Origin: a virus
DNA: 56,190 nucleotides
IMG/VR virus record: IMGVR_UViG_3300047476_001428
Span: 1-56,190 of that record
Direction: 5' to 3' (one strand)
The position numbers and the translations under genes were made by a program. Position 1 is the first letter of the stretch. The number at the start of each line of letters is the position of its first letter. Below, piece by piece: positions 34,767 to 43,284 of this stretch. The notes beneath the pieces are model-generated. The model was not told the DNA's origin. It was given only the letters and a program-made list of their open reading frames with translations, and made no database searches.

Positions 34767-34799
34767 TTTGTATAATATTAGCCGAGTGACGTATTATCT

Positions 34800-34814
34800 T
34801 CCGTAGTATACGGA
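34800..34814 (-). promoter_or_regulatory. Small hairpin in the DNA polymerase leader
   Basis: TCCGTA and TACGGA pair around a three-base loop, about 33 bases upstream of the polymerase ATG. T4 gp43 represses its own translation by binding a leader hairpin; this hairpin is further from the start than in T4, so any such role is a guess. Confidence 0.35.
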
Positions 34815-34834
34815 GTTTGTCTTACTCATTACCA

Positions 34835-34841
34835 ATAAATA
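34835..34841 (-). promoter_or_regulatory. TATTTAT element in the polymerase leader
   Basis: Minus-strand TATATTTATTGG, 68 bases before the ATG and 21 bases after the stop of the upstream gene. It could start a polymerase transcript that includes the hairpin. Confidence 0.33.
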
Positions 34842-34862
34842 TATACGTTAGATTTGGTCCCG

Positions 34863-35243
34863 TCAACAACAGGGTGATTTTACTACAAAACTTTCTTGGA
34901 TATAAATTGTCAACTCTTCTCTGATTGGTAAAATCAAATCACCAGTATCATTATGGATTAAAAACTGACCTGTATACACACCGACTTGGTTTGTATCCCT
35001 TTCAGTAAATCTATAATAAACATAATATTCAGGTAAGGCATTTACGTCAAGATTTGTTAAAGTTGTAATATAACATGGTTTGGCCACAATTTTTGGAATA
35101 CCTGTAGCACTATTAATCATAGTAAATGTGATTGTAGCGGTTTCTAATGAATCCATAAATTGTTGGTATTCACTTCTACCATCCTTAACCACTTGCATCT
35201 TCAAAAGTGGTAATGTCGCATTTTTCTTGATGTAAAAATCCAT
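34863..35243 (-). CDS. BppU-like N-terminal-domain protein (baseplate/fibre)
   Basis: A 126-residue beta-sandwich protein. It has the layout of the N-terminal domain of baseplate upper proteins (BppU): an opening FYIKKNATLPLLKMQVVKD strand, a TITFTMINSATGIPKIVAK strand-turn, YYVYYRFTERDTNQVGVYTGQF and a closing PIREELTIYI. Such domains attach receptor-binding proteins to the baseplate. Here it stands alone, without the receptor-binding C-terminus, and ends CC. It is the last structural gene of the fibre/glycosyltransferase block. A TATTTAT element lies 12 bases before its ATG. Confidence 0.6.
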   Translation of the reverse strand: MDFYIKKNATLPLLKMQVVKDGRSEYQQFMDSLETATITFTMINSATGIPKIVAKPCYITTLTNLDVNALPEYYVYYRFTERDTNQVGVYTGQFLIHNDTGDLILPIREELTIYIQESFVVKSPCC

Positions 35244-35255
35244 TTGTTTTTACTA

Positions 35256-35262
35256 ATAAATA
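35256..35262 (-). promoter_or_regulatory. TATTTAT element before the BppU-like gene
   Basis: Minus-strand GGTATTTATTAGTAAAA in the 22-base gap after the glycosyltransferase operon, 12 bases before the ATG. Confidence 0.42.
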
Positions 35263-35265
35263 CCA

Positions 35266-36939
35266 TTAAGATTCTTTTCTTAATGAACCATCGTAAAATT
35301 CGAACCTATCGTGTTCAGTTGGGGTCATAAGTAGTAGTCCCGGATTGATTTTTCCCTTGATAGTTTCTTGAAAAATAAAACTCATCCATGTCTGTTCAAA
35401 TGGGTGTGCCCATTTTGTTTCTAAGAACATTTTCTTATTACCATGACGGGTTACAACTTGAGGCCAGTTACAATAATAAACCTCACCAGATACAAATGGA
35501 ATACCATTATGTGTCCTTATATGTTTGAATTTTGTTCTTGGAGCATTTGGGTCTTGACCATGAACAGGTAAGTTTGGTTTTTCGGGCCAATGTTCTACTC
35601 TAAAGTTTTGAGGAACATTATACCAAGACCATTGGGTACCATTATCACCATAAAACTCACTATAATTAAACTTTAAGAAATCAAAATGATTCTTTTTTGT
35701 TATTTCTAATGTGTTCTTATATAAATTTGGAACGTATCTATTAAATCCATTTCTACATACTTCTCCTTTTTGGGGGTAAAAGAACATATCATCCTCAAAA
35801 AAGAAATGAAAATCAAAACCATTTTCTTCCGCATGTTCTGCAACCCATTGTCTACCACCACAAATACCTAAATTGTCTTTCTTAATATGTTCAAAACCAT
35901 ATTCCTTACAAAGTTCCGAGTATTTCTCGGTAGTTGATAAATCGGATGAGTTATCTAATAAAAACTTTTTTGGTTTATCCAAAAAATCTTTATCATAGAG
36001 GGTCATCGAATTAAGTAATGTTTCGAATTGTTTTGGACTATTAAATGTGATTACATACAAAGCCGTATTATCAAGGTTTAAGTCATCGTTAATTGGAATA
36101 AAACCTTGTTTGTTTTTTCGTTCTAACGTGTCATTTTTTAAGTCCTCAAAAAACTTACCAAACAAACCGTTAGAGTCAATTTCAAAATAATCAATTACGT
36201 CTGAATGTTTGTAACACATAATTGAAAATATTGACTCCTCAGTCCCCATAAGTCCTCGAGACAACGTAGATGATAACAAGTTGTAATAAATCCCGTTAAT
36301 ATCACCTATTGTGTGTTTTGGACCACCAAAGAACCCTCCACGAGCAACCATTTCTACCTTTTCACCTACAATTCCATTAATCTGATTAAAATTAAATCCG
36401 TGAATCTCATTTTCGGCTTGGTATGGGAAACAAACAAAAGAAAATTTATTAATATAGTTTGGTAATTTATCTAAAACTTTATCGTGTGTAAAATAACCAG
36501 GGTGAACGGTATTTGTTAATCCGGCATCAATCCAAAACATCATATCTGAATTAAATGGGTCCATAATTTTGGCATCATTTAACAAAAATACCTTTGACAT
36601 AACCAAAGGATTGTACATTTCTAATCTTGCCTGTGTTGATTGTGGTAACCAACCTGCTTGATTATACCAATCAGGGTTTGTTCTGATTGTTTGTATTTTG
36701 TCATAAAATTCATTTTTGAACCATTCTTGACTACGAGAGATAAACATTGTATTATCTTTATTTCTCCTTTCAAAAACGAATGATTCTAAATCAGAATCAC
36801 CAAAAATTATCATTGGATTATCAACCTTTAATAGTTGGTCAAACTTATCCAAATAATGTTGGAATGAACGAGACCAACCTTCTTGTAGTTCATCACGTTT
36901 AATATTCCAAAGTCCCGTTACCAATGTTATTTTAGACAT
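35266..36939 (-). CDS. HtrL/YibB-type domain fused to a GT2-like glycosyltransferase
   Basis: A 557-residue two-domain protein. Residues 1-265 resemble the HtrL/YibB/WlaTC family: TLVTGLWNIKR, MIIFGDSD, YNPLVMSK, FWIDAG (Asp138) and GGFFGG. Residues about 290-557 are a separate GT-A-like domain with LYVITFNSPKQFETLL, LGICGGRQWVAEHA and FFEDDMFF (Glu382-Asp384), the last a DxD-like metal and nucleotide-sugar site. It would transfer sugars from nucleotide donors. It overlaps the previous gene by 8 bases and closes a seven-gene operon of glycosyltransferase-type genes. Acceptor unknown. Confidence 0.72.
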   Translation of the reverse strand: MSKITLVTGLWNIKRDELQEGWSRSFQHYLDKFDQLLKVDNPMIIFGDSDLESFVFERRNKDNTMFISRSQEWFKNEFYDKIQTIRTNPDWYNQAGWLPQSTQARLEMYNPLVMSKVFLLNDAKIMDPFNSDMMFWIDAGLTNTVHPGYFTHDKVLDKLPNYINKFSFVCFPYQAENEIHGFNFNQINGIVGEKVEMVARGGFFGGPKHTIGDINGIYYNLLSSTLSRGLMGTEESIFSIMCYKHSDVIDYFEIDSNGLFGKFFEDLKNDTLERKNKQGFIPINDDLNLDNTALYVITFNSPKQFETLLNSMTLYDKDFLDKPKKFLLDNSSDLSTTEKYSELCKEYGFEHIKKDNLGICGGRQWVAEHAEENGFDFHFFFEDDMFFYPQKGEVCRNGFNRYVPNLYKNTLEITKKNHFDFLKFNYSEFYGDNGTQWSWYNVPQNFRVEHWPEKPNLPVHGQDPNAPRTKFKHIRTHNGIPFVSGEVYYCNWPQVVTRHGNKKMFLETKWAHPFEQTWMSFIFQETIKGKINPGLLLMTPTEHDRFEFYDGSLRKES

Positions 36940-37798
36940 TTAATTCTTCTAATATTTTGTAAAAACTTTTATTCTGTTCAAAAAACTCTTTGGTTCCTTC
37001 TTTATGATTATCTTCGTGCCACCAAATATCGAAGTTTAATGTCTTAAACCAATCTTTATGGTTTTGATACATTAATGACATGTAATGCTCTTCATAAAAC
37101 AATTTCTTTTGTTCAGGAATAATAAGTCTAACATAATCATCAAATTGTTTAACTACTTTATCCCATAGTTCAGTTTTTCCACCAAAGAAACCACCAATTA
37201 CATGGACACTATTGTCATATGTTGTATAGAACTTAGGGTCAACAGTACCTTCCCAAAAATTCCTTGAGTTTTCTTTTGCAACCATTACAAATTTATCACC
37301 AGCATACTCAATCAAATTATCTAAAAATTTATCATTGAATAATGATGCTTCATAATAAAATCTATAACCTGGTGCTGATAAATATTTGTCAGGAATTAAA
37401 CCTGTGTGTGATAAACCTGCATCAAACCAAAAATAATAGTCGTAAGATTTATCTTCGTTTTTGAACCAAGAAAACTTGGAGTATTGGATTTCATAACACC
37501 TATCAGATTTTTTTATTTGTTCAATATCCTTAACACCATTAATTAATTCGGCATACTCATTTTGAGACAACTCAAATAAAACAAACTTTAATCTATCTTC
37601 AGAAATATTATGTGTTTTATAAAAAAAATCTTTTAAGTCATCAACCTCTCTTTCAGAAGTATAACAGATAAAATCTGCTTGTGTCATCTTTAATAAAGAC
37701 AACAAACTAAATCTATAATGGTCTTTTCTACCAGGTCTTCCACCTAATTCAGAACCATAAAGGTCTGAATAAATACTTGTCATTATTTTAACTCTCAT
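36932..37798 (-). CDS. HtrL/YibB-family putative glycosyltransferase
   Basis: A 288-residue protein related in layout to the N-terminal domain of its downstream neighbour: MTSIYSDLYG near the start, CYTSERE, FWFDAGLSH (Asp126 in the DAG motif) and VIGGFFGGKTELW. The DAG motif and GGFFGG pair are the family hallmarks. HtrL/YibB proteins occur in LPS or surface-polysaccharide gene clusters; transferase activity is presumed from their GT-A-like fold. It overlaps its neighbours by 8 and 11 bases, so all are translated together. The two paralogous domains side by side suggest a duplication in this operon. Confidence 0.68.
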   Translation of the reverse strand: MRVKIMTSIYSDLYGSELGGRPGRKDHYRFSLLSLLKMTQADFICYTSEREVDDLKDFFYKTHNISEDRLKFVLFELSQNEYAELINGVKDIEQIKKSDRCYEIQYSKFSWFKNEDKSYDYYFWFDAGLSHTGLIPDKYLSAPGYRFYYEASLFNDKFLDNLIEYAGDKFVMVAKENSRNFWEGTVDPKFYTTYDNSVHVIGGFFGGKTELWDKVVKQFDDYVRLIIPEQKKLFYEEHYMSLMYQNHKDWFKTLNFDIWWHEDNHKEGTKEFFEQNKSFYKILEELNV

Positions 37799-38516
37799 TG
37801 TTGTTTCTTAGTTCTATACATTTATCGTAGTCCATATATTTTCCATCAATTTTATCGGGAAAATATACATTCCAATTATATGTCATTACATAAAAATTTG
37901 AATCGATTGTTTGGTTAATATCAGAATAATCTCGTTTTTGAACCACTAACGGTAATTTAGCCGAAAAAGATTGTATATTAGGATAGACTGCCCTATCTAA
38001 AAATTCATCAATTGGAATTTGCATATGACTATTCTCAATAATGTCATTGGTATTCCATTTAACAATATATTCACAAGCCTTTCTTGTTAGAATAAATCCT
38101 GAAGTACCAAAAATACCTCTATGTCTATTAAGGTCTTTTGGTGGTAATGTTGTTAAATCAATTAAGTTTTCTGAGAATCTATTTAACGGTCTATGAATTG
38201 ATGGTGCCAAATGAAAAAAATACCATTCATTATTATTCAACTCTTCTTCAATCATTGGAATAAGATTTTTGGTATATGGCATAAAGAAAATGTCATCTTC
38301 AAATACCATGGCATATTCATATCCTCCATCTAAAATCATTTGTGCAATTTTTTGATGGGAATAAGCACAACCCTCATAACTATTTGTATCAATTGCGTTG
38401 AACCTTTCAAAAGTCCAACCCATATATTCAAATTCTTTTGTAACATCTTTTAACCTATCAGGCCTTCTTTCAAGATTGACTACAAATTTTGGTATTTCAT
38501 TAAAATTAATTTTCAT
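37788..38516 (-). CDS. Glycosyltransferase family 25-type
   Basis: A 242-residue enzyme of the LPS-type GT25 family (LgtB/LpsA relatives). Signatures are FVVNLERRPDRLKDV (11-25), CAYSHQKIAQMI (the conserved SH after the first strands), VFEDDIFF (71-78; Asp74/Asp75 as DxD-like site) and GTSGFILTRKACEYI. Members add galactose or related sugars to LPS or, in other organisms, to collagen-type proteins. It sits fourth from the downstream end in the overlapping operon, with 11-base overlaps on both sides. Whether it acts on a virion protein, host LPS or DNA cannot be told from sequence. Confidence 0.8.
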   Translation of the reverse strand: MKINFNEIPKFVVNLERRPDRLKDVTKEFEYMGWTFERFNAIDTNSYEGCAYSHQKIAQMILDGGYEYAMVFEDDIFFMPYTKNLIPMIEEELNNNEWYFFHLAPSIHRPLNRFSENLIDLTTLPPKDLNRHRGIFGTSGFILTRKACEYIVKWNTNDIIENSHMQIPIDEFLDRAVYPNIQSFSAKLPLVVQKRDYSDINQTIDSNFYVMTYNWNVYFPDKIDGKYMDYDKCIELRNNNES

Positions 38517-39267
38517 ATATTAAATTTTGTCTGTTTTCATATCCTCGTCTATGAACAAAAATAACCGCATTATTTTCCATTGCGGTTTGATAATTTCTAT
38601 TTGTGTCAGTCCAATAACCAAAAATATCGATGTTTTGTTTTGGACAAGAGTATCTTGACGCTAAAATTGATAAAACACTTTGGTCATTTCTATGGTTTTC
38701 TTCCTGACCAATAGTACATCCTTGTAAAGCGTATTGATAAGCCTTTTCAAATAAATGGTCGAATTTACCACCTTTTTTATATCCTATAATACCAGCTGAT
38801 AGTTGAGTGTCATTCATTTCAGATTCAGTTGCTTCCATAATAGTTGAACATGTTTTATGAGTATAGTTTCTATTCAAATGAATATCACCAACCATAAAAA
38901 TTTCATCTTTTTCAATTAATTCATAAATGACACACATATTGTTAATTGGTGCTGCACCAGCATCTAACCAAAAAATGTTTTCAGCAAAATTCTTACAATA
39001 GGTTAAACAGAATAATTTATACATATAACTTTTTGGTACCAAAGAATGTTCGTGACTATCAATATAATCTTGTGGATAATCAACAACACTAACATTCTTC
39101 AAAGATTTCAAAGTGTTAATTTCTGAAATATCTAAACCCAAATTAAATACGTAAATTTGTTCTACACAATCAAGACCAAAAGTGTGTACCCCACTAATCA
39201 ATGTTAATAAAGAATAGTAGTAGGCACTATTTGCTGTTGTAACTAAAATATTCTTATAAATTTGCAT
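38506..39267 (-). CDS. GT8-like putative glycosyltransferase
   Basis: A 253-residue GT-A-like protein. It has an opening ILVTTANSAYYYSLLTLISGVHTFG (strand plus helix), IYVFNLGLDISE, a lysine/leucine segment SYMYKLFCL, FWLDAGAAPI (Asp in a DAG motif in place of DxD), and a late NDQSVLSILASRYSC segment with NIDIFGYW, as in GT8 and related families that read acceptor positions in surface glycans. Sugar and acceptor are unknown. It overlaps the next gene by 11 bases and the preceding GT10-like gene by 14. Confidence 0.65.
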   Translation of the reverse strand: MQIYKNILVTTANSAYYYSLLTLISGVHTFGLDCVEQIYVFNLGLDISEINTLKSLKNVSVVDYPQDYIDSHEHSLVPKSYMYKLFCLTYCKNFAENIFWLDAGAAPINNMCVIYELIEKDEIFMVGDIHLNRNYTHKTCSTIMEATESEMNDTQLSAGIIGYKKGGKFDHLFEKAYQYALQGCTIGQEENHRNDQSVLSILASRYSCPKQNIDIFGYWTDTNRNYQTAMENNAVIFVHRRGYENRQNLIYEN

Positions 39268-40063
39268 TCAAAAAATTATTAATGATTATTTCAGGGTGCA
39301 TATATTGTTTGGCAATATCAAAATTCTTTTTAATCGATTCCATTTTTGATTGGTAAAGTTCATCTGTTAGTTTTTCCAAGATGTTTGGTAAATCTTCATC
39401 ACCCTCAAAGTGTATAATACCGTTTTCATCAAAATAATCGTTCACCGATTTTGAACCAACATAGATTGGAATGGTACCTGATAAGAAACAATCAAGTAAT
39501 TTTTCGGTGAAATACCCATTTTCAATACTATTTTCAATAACGATTGAGAACTTATAATCTTTTAACGATTCGATTTTATATTCAATAGGTTTTTCACATC
39601 CTGTTCCATAGAAATCAACACGAGTATCATCTTTTAATCTATCGTAAACACGGAATCTCATTCTGTGATATGGGTTCCATTGTTTCCATGAAAAAACACA
39701 ACTAACCAACTTACTTTTATCGTGAATACCAATATCTTCAGTTCTTAACCAAGTTCCACCGTGTGGAATAAAAATAATATTTGAGTCATCTGAAACAATA
39801 TTTTTATGATGTGTAAAAATATATTTGAAATTGTCCTTTTCTTTAACAATATTAATATAGTTTTCACCGTTTATAATTGGTGGTTCTATTAACCAAGCAC
39901 AATTTGTTTTACTACCATCCTTTGGTTGAGTAAAACACATTCTATCGACATAGATACCAACATCATATGTTTCAGGTTCACGTTCCCAATTACTTTGGGG
40001 GTCTATATATCTTGATAATCCTGGTTGTCCAACCAAGTTCTCATCAAATAATTTTACATTCAT
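39254..40063 (-). CDS. GT10-type fucosyltransferase-like enzyme
   Basis: A 269-residue GT-B enzyme. The C-terminal half has the hallmark of alpha-1,3/1,4-fucosyltransferases: YKFSIVIENSIENGYFTEKL, followed by DCFLSGTIPIYVGS (about 170-205), where the Glu, Asn, Tyr and Thr-Glu-Lys bind GDP-fucose. Upstream is a divergent acceptor half with CAWLIEPP and IFIPHGGTW. It would transfer fucose or a related GDP-sugar to a glycan. Phage GT10 homologues are uncommon outside large genomes. It overlaps the genes on each side by 20 and 14 bases. Confidence 0.78.
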   Translation of the reverse strand: MNVKLFDENLVGQPGLSRYIDPQSNWEREPETYDVGIYVDRMCFTQPKDGSKTNCAWLIEPPIINGENYINIVKEKDNFKYIFTHHKNIVSDDSNIIFIPHGGTWLRTEDIGIHDKSKLVSCVFSWKQWNPYHRMRFRVYDRLKDDTRVDFYGTGCEKPIEYKIESLKDYKFSIVIENSIENGYFTEKLLDCFLSGTIPIYVGSKSVNDYFDENGIIHFEGDEDLPNILEKLTDELYQSKMESIKKNFDIAKQYMHPEIIINNFLNANL

Positions 40064-40802
40064 TTTTTTGTTCCATTAAATAAATTAAATTGTTTATTTG
40101 TTGTTTGTATTGATTATAAGGTCTCAATGAGTGACAGTCGTAATAGTATTCTTCTAAAACTAAATTAAAATCATGTGAACCCCAATTACCTCTATCAATT
40201 CTTTTTGTGGCATAACCAGTTCCAAAACCTCTTTGTAATTTTACAATTTTTTCTCTGTTCGATTGTTCCCATTCAAAAACACACGAACCAAAAAATATTT
40301 CATCAGTGTCCCACCCAAGTCCAAGGGTGTTTAACTTAATAGCAAAATCTTGAAATGATGAATCTATATTCATGATTTCCTTAAATGTTTTACTTGTTGC
40401 TAAATTATAACACATTGGATATCTTTTTTGGTCTTGATATCCGTAAGCGTCTGATGTGTAGATTAATAAACTATCATTACTTACACCTTTTGCATTATCT
40501 ACAAAATATGTTTTTGATAATGGAATCATATCCAAATCAGAAATTAAACAAGTTTTTTCACCAAATAGTGATGATACGTACAATCTAGCAATTTGAGATT
40601 GTAAACCTGTGTTAATACCATCAACTTTTTTGTAACTTACTAAGACATGTTCTTTAGTCTCTTCAAAACTATCTTCATCACCGATGGTAACTAATATTGG
40701 TTTTACACCAATAATTTTGTTCCAACAACCTTTAACTAAATCCCAAAAACCATCATATAATTGATTACCATCGGTAGAAACTATAGCATAGTCAATATTC
40801 AT
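40044..40802 (-). CDS. GT-A-fold putative glycosyltransferase with DLD motif
   Basis: A 252-residue protein with an opening strand DYAIVSTDGNQLYDGFW, an ARLYVSSLFG helix and LISDLDMIPLS, where Asp89-Leu-Asp91 is a clear DxD metal/nucleotide-sugar site. A later WDTDEIFFGSCVFEW segment supplies a further acidic pair and the C-terminus has NWGSHDFNLVLEEYY. Family cannot be named precisely; it is GT-A by layout. It starts 2 bases after the GT60-like gene and overlaps the GT10-like gene by 20 bases, so it is an early member of the operon. Confidence 0.65.
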   Translation of the reverse strand: MNIDYAIVSTDGNQLYDGFWDLVKGCWNKIIGVKPILVTIGDEDSFEETKEHVLVSYKKVDGINTGLQSQIARLYVSSLFGEKTCLISDLDMIPLSKTYFVDNAKGVSNDSLLIYTSDAYGYQDQKRYPMCYNLATSKTFKEIMNIDSSFQDFAIKLNTLGLGWDTDEIFFGSCVFEWEQSNREKIVKLQRGFGTGYATKRIDRGNWGSHDFNLVLEEYYYDCHSLRPYNQYKQQINNLIYLMEQKNECKII

Positions 40803-40804
40803 AA

Positions 40805-42052
40805 TTATAAATTTCCTGTGATTCTATTACACCAGTCTTTAGAAACTGAGTGAGGCCAAACAACCCAATACTTTGGTTTATGTTCTGTTTGGAATTCTCT
40901 CCATACTTTACAGTAACCATCAGGGTCGTTCATCATTCTATTGATTTCATCTTTGTCAGCATCTTTTCTGAATAAGGTTTCATCATTTTCACCGTGGAAA
41001 GCGACAACCCAAAAATCATAATCTTTTTCAGGGACTTGTGAGAATCCAATATCGATACAATGTTTGAATACTTGAGCAAAATTTTTCTTCCATTCTTCTT
41101 CAGATTCAAAGTTATATGGATTTGGTGGGTAATTCTTATCTAACGTATACTGTTGAACCGCTCTCTTTTCAAATAAAAGACCTGAATATTTTTCATAATC
41201 TCGTAATGTTCTAACAGGTCCAAAACCATAAGGTCCATCATGACCTTCTTGTTTTTCACCATCCATACCAAATAATTTTCTATTGGTAAAATGTGAATGA
41301 CTATTTTTTTCACCCCAAGATTTATCGTCATCCCATTGTTTTGTTCTACCTTTACGAGTATATTCGTGCCAAATCAAAACTTTATGTGGGTGGAACAAAT
41401 CATAACCCCAAGTGTAAGCTCTTGCGGCAATTGATATTTCTTCACCGTGAAAATAATATTCAGGATTGTGTTGCACTTCTGTTGAGAATTGTCCCAAAGT
41501 AAAACAATAATGTGCTGAATAGAAACGAGAGGTAATTGGTTCGGTCATATCTCTCCAACCTGGTATTGTTTCAGGTAAGAAGAATACCGCACCTTCAGGA
41601 ATGAATCTATCAAACACCATTCTCCAAGGTTCTTGCATTCTACCTTGAGGGTCATTATCTGGGTCAAACGAAGAAACATAACCCGTTAACAATGGTTTTT
41701 CATGTCCTTTCTTTTGAAGTTGTTTAATCATCTTAATCATTTCATCATCCCAATTGGGTGCGAATCTCATATGTGAATCGATTTGAAGTGTATACTCTTC
41801 ACCTTGATACAATTGTTGGACTTGGTGTCTTGCCCAACAAACACCTTTTGATTCTTGATAAGGAATGTTAAGGATTCTAAATCTTTTATCGTTTTCGTAT
41901 TCTGACATGTTATCAAACCCGTCTTCAGGGTGAAACTGTCTTGCAATACCAATTCTTAAATTTTTTGGTTTTTTGGCATTCTCAATCATGTTTTTGATTG
42001 TGTGAACCAACTGAGGGTCACGATAAGAAGCAATTTGAACAAATATTTTCAT
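40805..42052 (-). CDS. GlcNAc-transferase-like enzyme (GT60 type)
   Basis: A 415-residue enzyme resembling the GlcNAc transferase family typified by the Skp1 glycosyltransferase. Key parts are IFVQIASYRDPQLVHTI (3-19), IGIARQFHPEDG, GVCWARHQVQQLYQGE, and LQIDSHMRFAPNWDDEM with an Asp92-Ser-His94 motif in place of DxD. An AARAYTWGYDLFHP segment and IWHEYTRKGR follow, as in that family, which adds GlcNAc to hydroxyproline or other protein hydroxyls in eukaryotes. It is the first of seven glycosyltransferase-type genes and begins 54 bases after the lectin adhesin gene. That neighbour's Thr-rich stalk is a plausible acceptor, an inference. Confidence 0.75.
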   Translation of the reverse strand: MKIFVQIASYRDPQLVHTIKNMIENAKKPKNLRIGIARQFHPEDGFDNMSEYENDKRFRILNIPYQESKGVCWARHQVQQLYQGEEYTLQIDSHMRFAPNWDDEMIKMIKQLQKKGHEKPLLTGYVSSFDPDNDPQGRMQEPWRMVFDRFIPEGAVFFLPETIPGWRDMTEPITSRFYSAHYCFTLGQFSTEVQHNPEYYFHGEEISIAARAYTWGYDLFHPHKVLIWHEYTRKGRTKQWDDDKSWGEKNSHSHFTNRKLFGMDGEKQEGHDGPYGFGPVRTLRDYEKYSGLLFEKRAVQQYTLDKNYPPNPYNFESEEEWKKNFAQVFKHCIDIGFSQVPEKDYDFWVVAFHGENDETLFRKDADKDEINRMMNDPDGYCKVWREFQTEHKPKYWVVWPHSVSKDWCNRITGNL

Positions 42053-42106
42053 GAAAATAGTTTTTCAAAAAAATATCAAAGGAATTGAAAAAGTTAATAG
42101 GAAAAA

Positions 42107-43282
42107 TTAAGTAAATGTCAATTTCCAATTCACTAACTCGTGGTTATCATTTGAACCACCTGTGGCGGCACCAAATCCCATATAGTAACTTGTTGAATCA
42201 AATGTAAATCCTGTGTAGGTAAATTGAGACGAGCCAGGTTTTGTACTTGTTGTTGAAATGTATAAATTGGCCGTTGAAGTTGCATGATTATAATCCAACC
42301 AGTAATACAATGTTTGTCTCCAACTTGTTCCATAAGATTGACTACCTTGAGAAACGCTACTTTCCCACCATGTTACATCATTATTACCAAATGTCGTAAA
42401 ACTAAGAGCATTTATTGTTGATAAAGAATCTATTCTACTAACACCTCCACCAGCGAGTCCTGTTGAATTATTTGTTGTTGTCCACTGAACACAATATCCG
42501 TCAGCGCCAGTTCCTCCACCAATAATGAACTCCCATTGAGCTGAGAAATTTCTATTATATTGGATTGCACTTGTTCTATAGACATTACCCGATTGACCAT
42601 TTGTATTTGTTGTTAAATAAAGAATGTTTGATGATAATGTTGTACTACCAACAGAAACCGTATCTGCTGTTGATGCGAAGTTTGTATAATCAAATCCTTG
42701 TAAATTTGGTGTGTTTGTTGGGGTTGGTGTTGGTGTTTCTGTTGGTGTTTCTGTTACCGTAGGTGTTGGAGTTCCTGTTGGTGTTTCTGTTACCGTAGGT
42801 GTTGGAGTTCCTGTTGGTGTTTCTGTTACCGTAGGTGTTGGAGTTCCTGTTGGTGTTTCTGTTACCGTAGGTGTTGGCGTTTCTGTTGGTGTTTCTGTTA
42901 CCGTAGGTGTTGGCGTTTCTGTTGGTGTTTGAGTAGGAGTTTCGGTATATGTAGGTGTTACAGTTAGAGTTGGTGTTGGTGATTCAGTAACTGTTGGTGT
43001 AATGGTAGGCGTTACCGTTAGACTTGGTGTTGGAGTTATAGTTGGTGTTAATGTAGGTGTTGGTGTTGGACACGCACCGCTAACAATTAATGGATATGTT
43101 GTGTCACTCCCTGAGAAATACATAAAATAACTCCCCTGTGGAGTTCCATCTGCAGGAAAAAATGTAAACGGGATAGTTTCTTCACCCAACAAATATGTTA
43201 GATTAGTTCCATCTTCCAAAAAAGTCACTTGACAAGTTTGTCCTGAAAATTTAACACTTGAAATTAATACACCACAAGCCAT
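42107..43282 (-). CDS. L-type lectin adhesin with Thr/Pro mucin-like stalk
   Basis: A 391-residue protein, probably a tail fibre or capsid-surface adhesin. Residues 1-70 are a small beta-rich anchoring region. Residues about 70-195 are almost entirely Thr, Pro, Glu and Val in [10 protein letters not shown]-type units. Residues about 197-391 form a legume-lectin-like domain: [61 protein letters not shown], cited as separate blocks, the usual L-type lectin order ending GFSAATG-like. It would bind sugars on the host surface or outside matrix. It has no signal peptide. It is coupled to the upstream fibre gene (2 bases), and seven glycosyltransferase-type genes follow; the many Thr residues are possible O-glycosylation sites. 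Confidence 0.75.
   Translation of the reverse strand: MACGVLISSVKFSGQTCQVTFLEDGTNLTYLLGEETIPFTFFPADGTPQGSYFMYFSGSDTTYPLIVSGACPTPTPTLTPTITPTPSLTVTPTITPTVTESPTPTLTVTPTYTETPTQTPTETPTPTVTETPTETPTPTVTETPTGTPTPTVTETPTGTPTPTVTETPTGTPTPTVTETPTETPTPTPTNTPNLQGFDYTNFASTADTVSVGSTTLSSNILYLTTNTNGQSGNVYRTSAIQYNRNFSAQWEFIIGGGTGADGYCVQWTTTNNSTGLAGGGVSRIDSLSTINALSFTTFGNNDVTWWESSVSQGSQSYGTSWRQTLYYWLDYNHATSTANLYISTTSTKPGSSQFTYTGFTFDSTSYYMGFGAATGGSNDNHELVNWKLTFT
42741..42930 (-). repeat. Five 36-base tandem repeats encoding the Thr/Pro stalk
   Basis: Five tandem 36-base units (42741-42776, 42777-42812, 42813-42848, 42849-42884, 42885-42920) plus a ten-base partial copy. The first three copies are identical on inspection; the last two share a GGCGTTTCT variant. 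Each unit encodes 12 residues of the [11 protein letters not shown] type. Near-identity at DNA level indicates recent expansion and likely copy-number change. Confidence 0.9.
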
Positions 43283-43284
43283 TT

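Noticed and set aside
35266-42052. T4-type alpha/beta DNA glucosyltransferases
   Set aside because: The seven enzymes match surface-glycan families (GT10, GT25, HtrL, GT60), none resembles the T4 DNA glucosyltransferases, and no base-hydroxylating enzyme is in view.
42741-42930. CRISPR-like array
   Set aside because: The repeats are 36 bases but tandem without spacers, and they encode the Thr/Pro stalk in frame.
42711-42932. Plus-strand Val/Gly/Ser-repeat frame
   Set aside because: It is the mirror of the Thr/Pro coding repeats; no start context or family match supports it.
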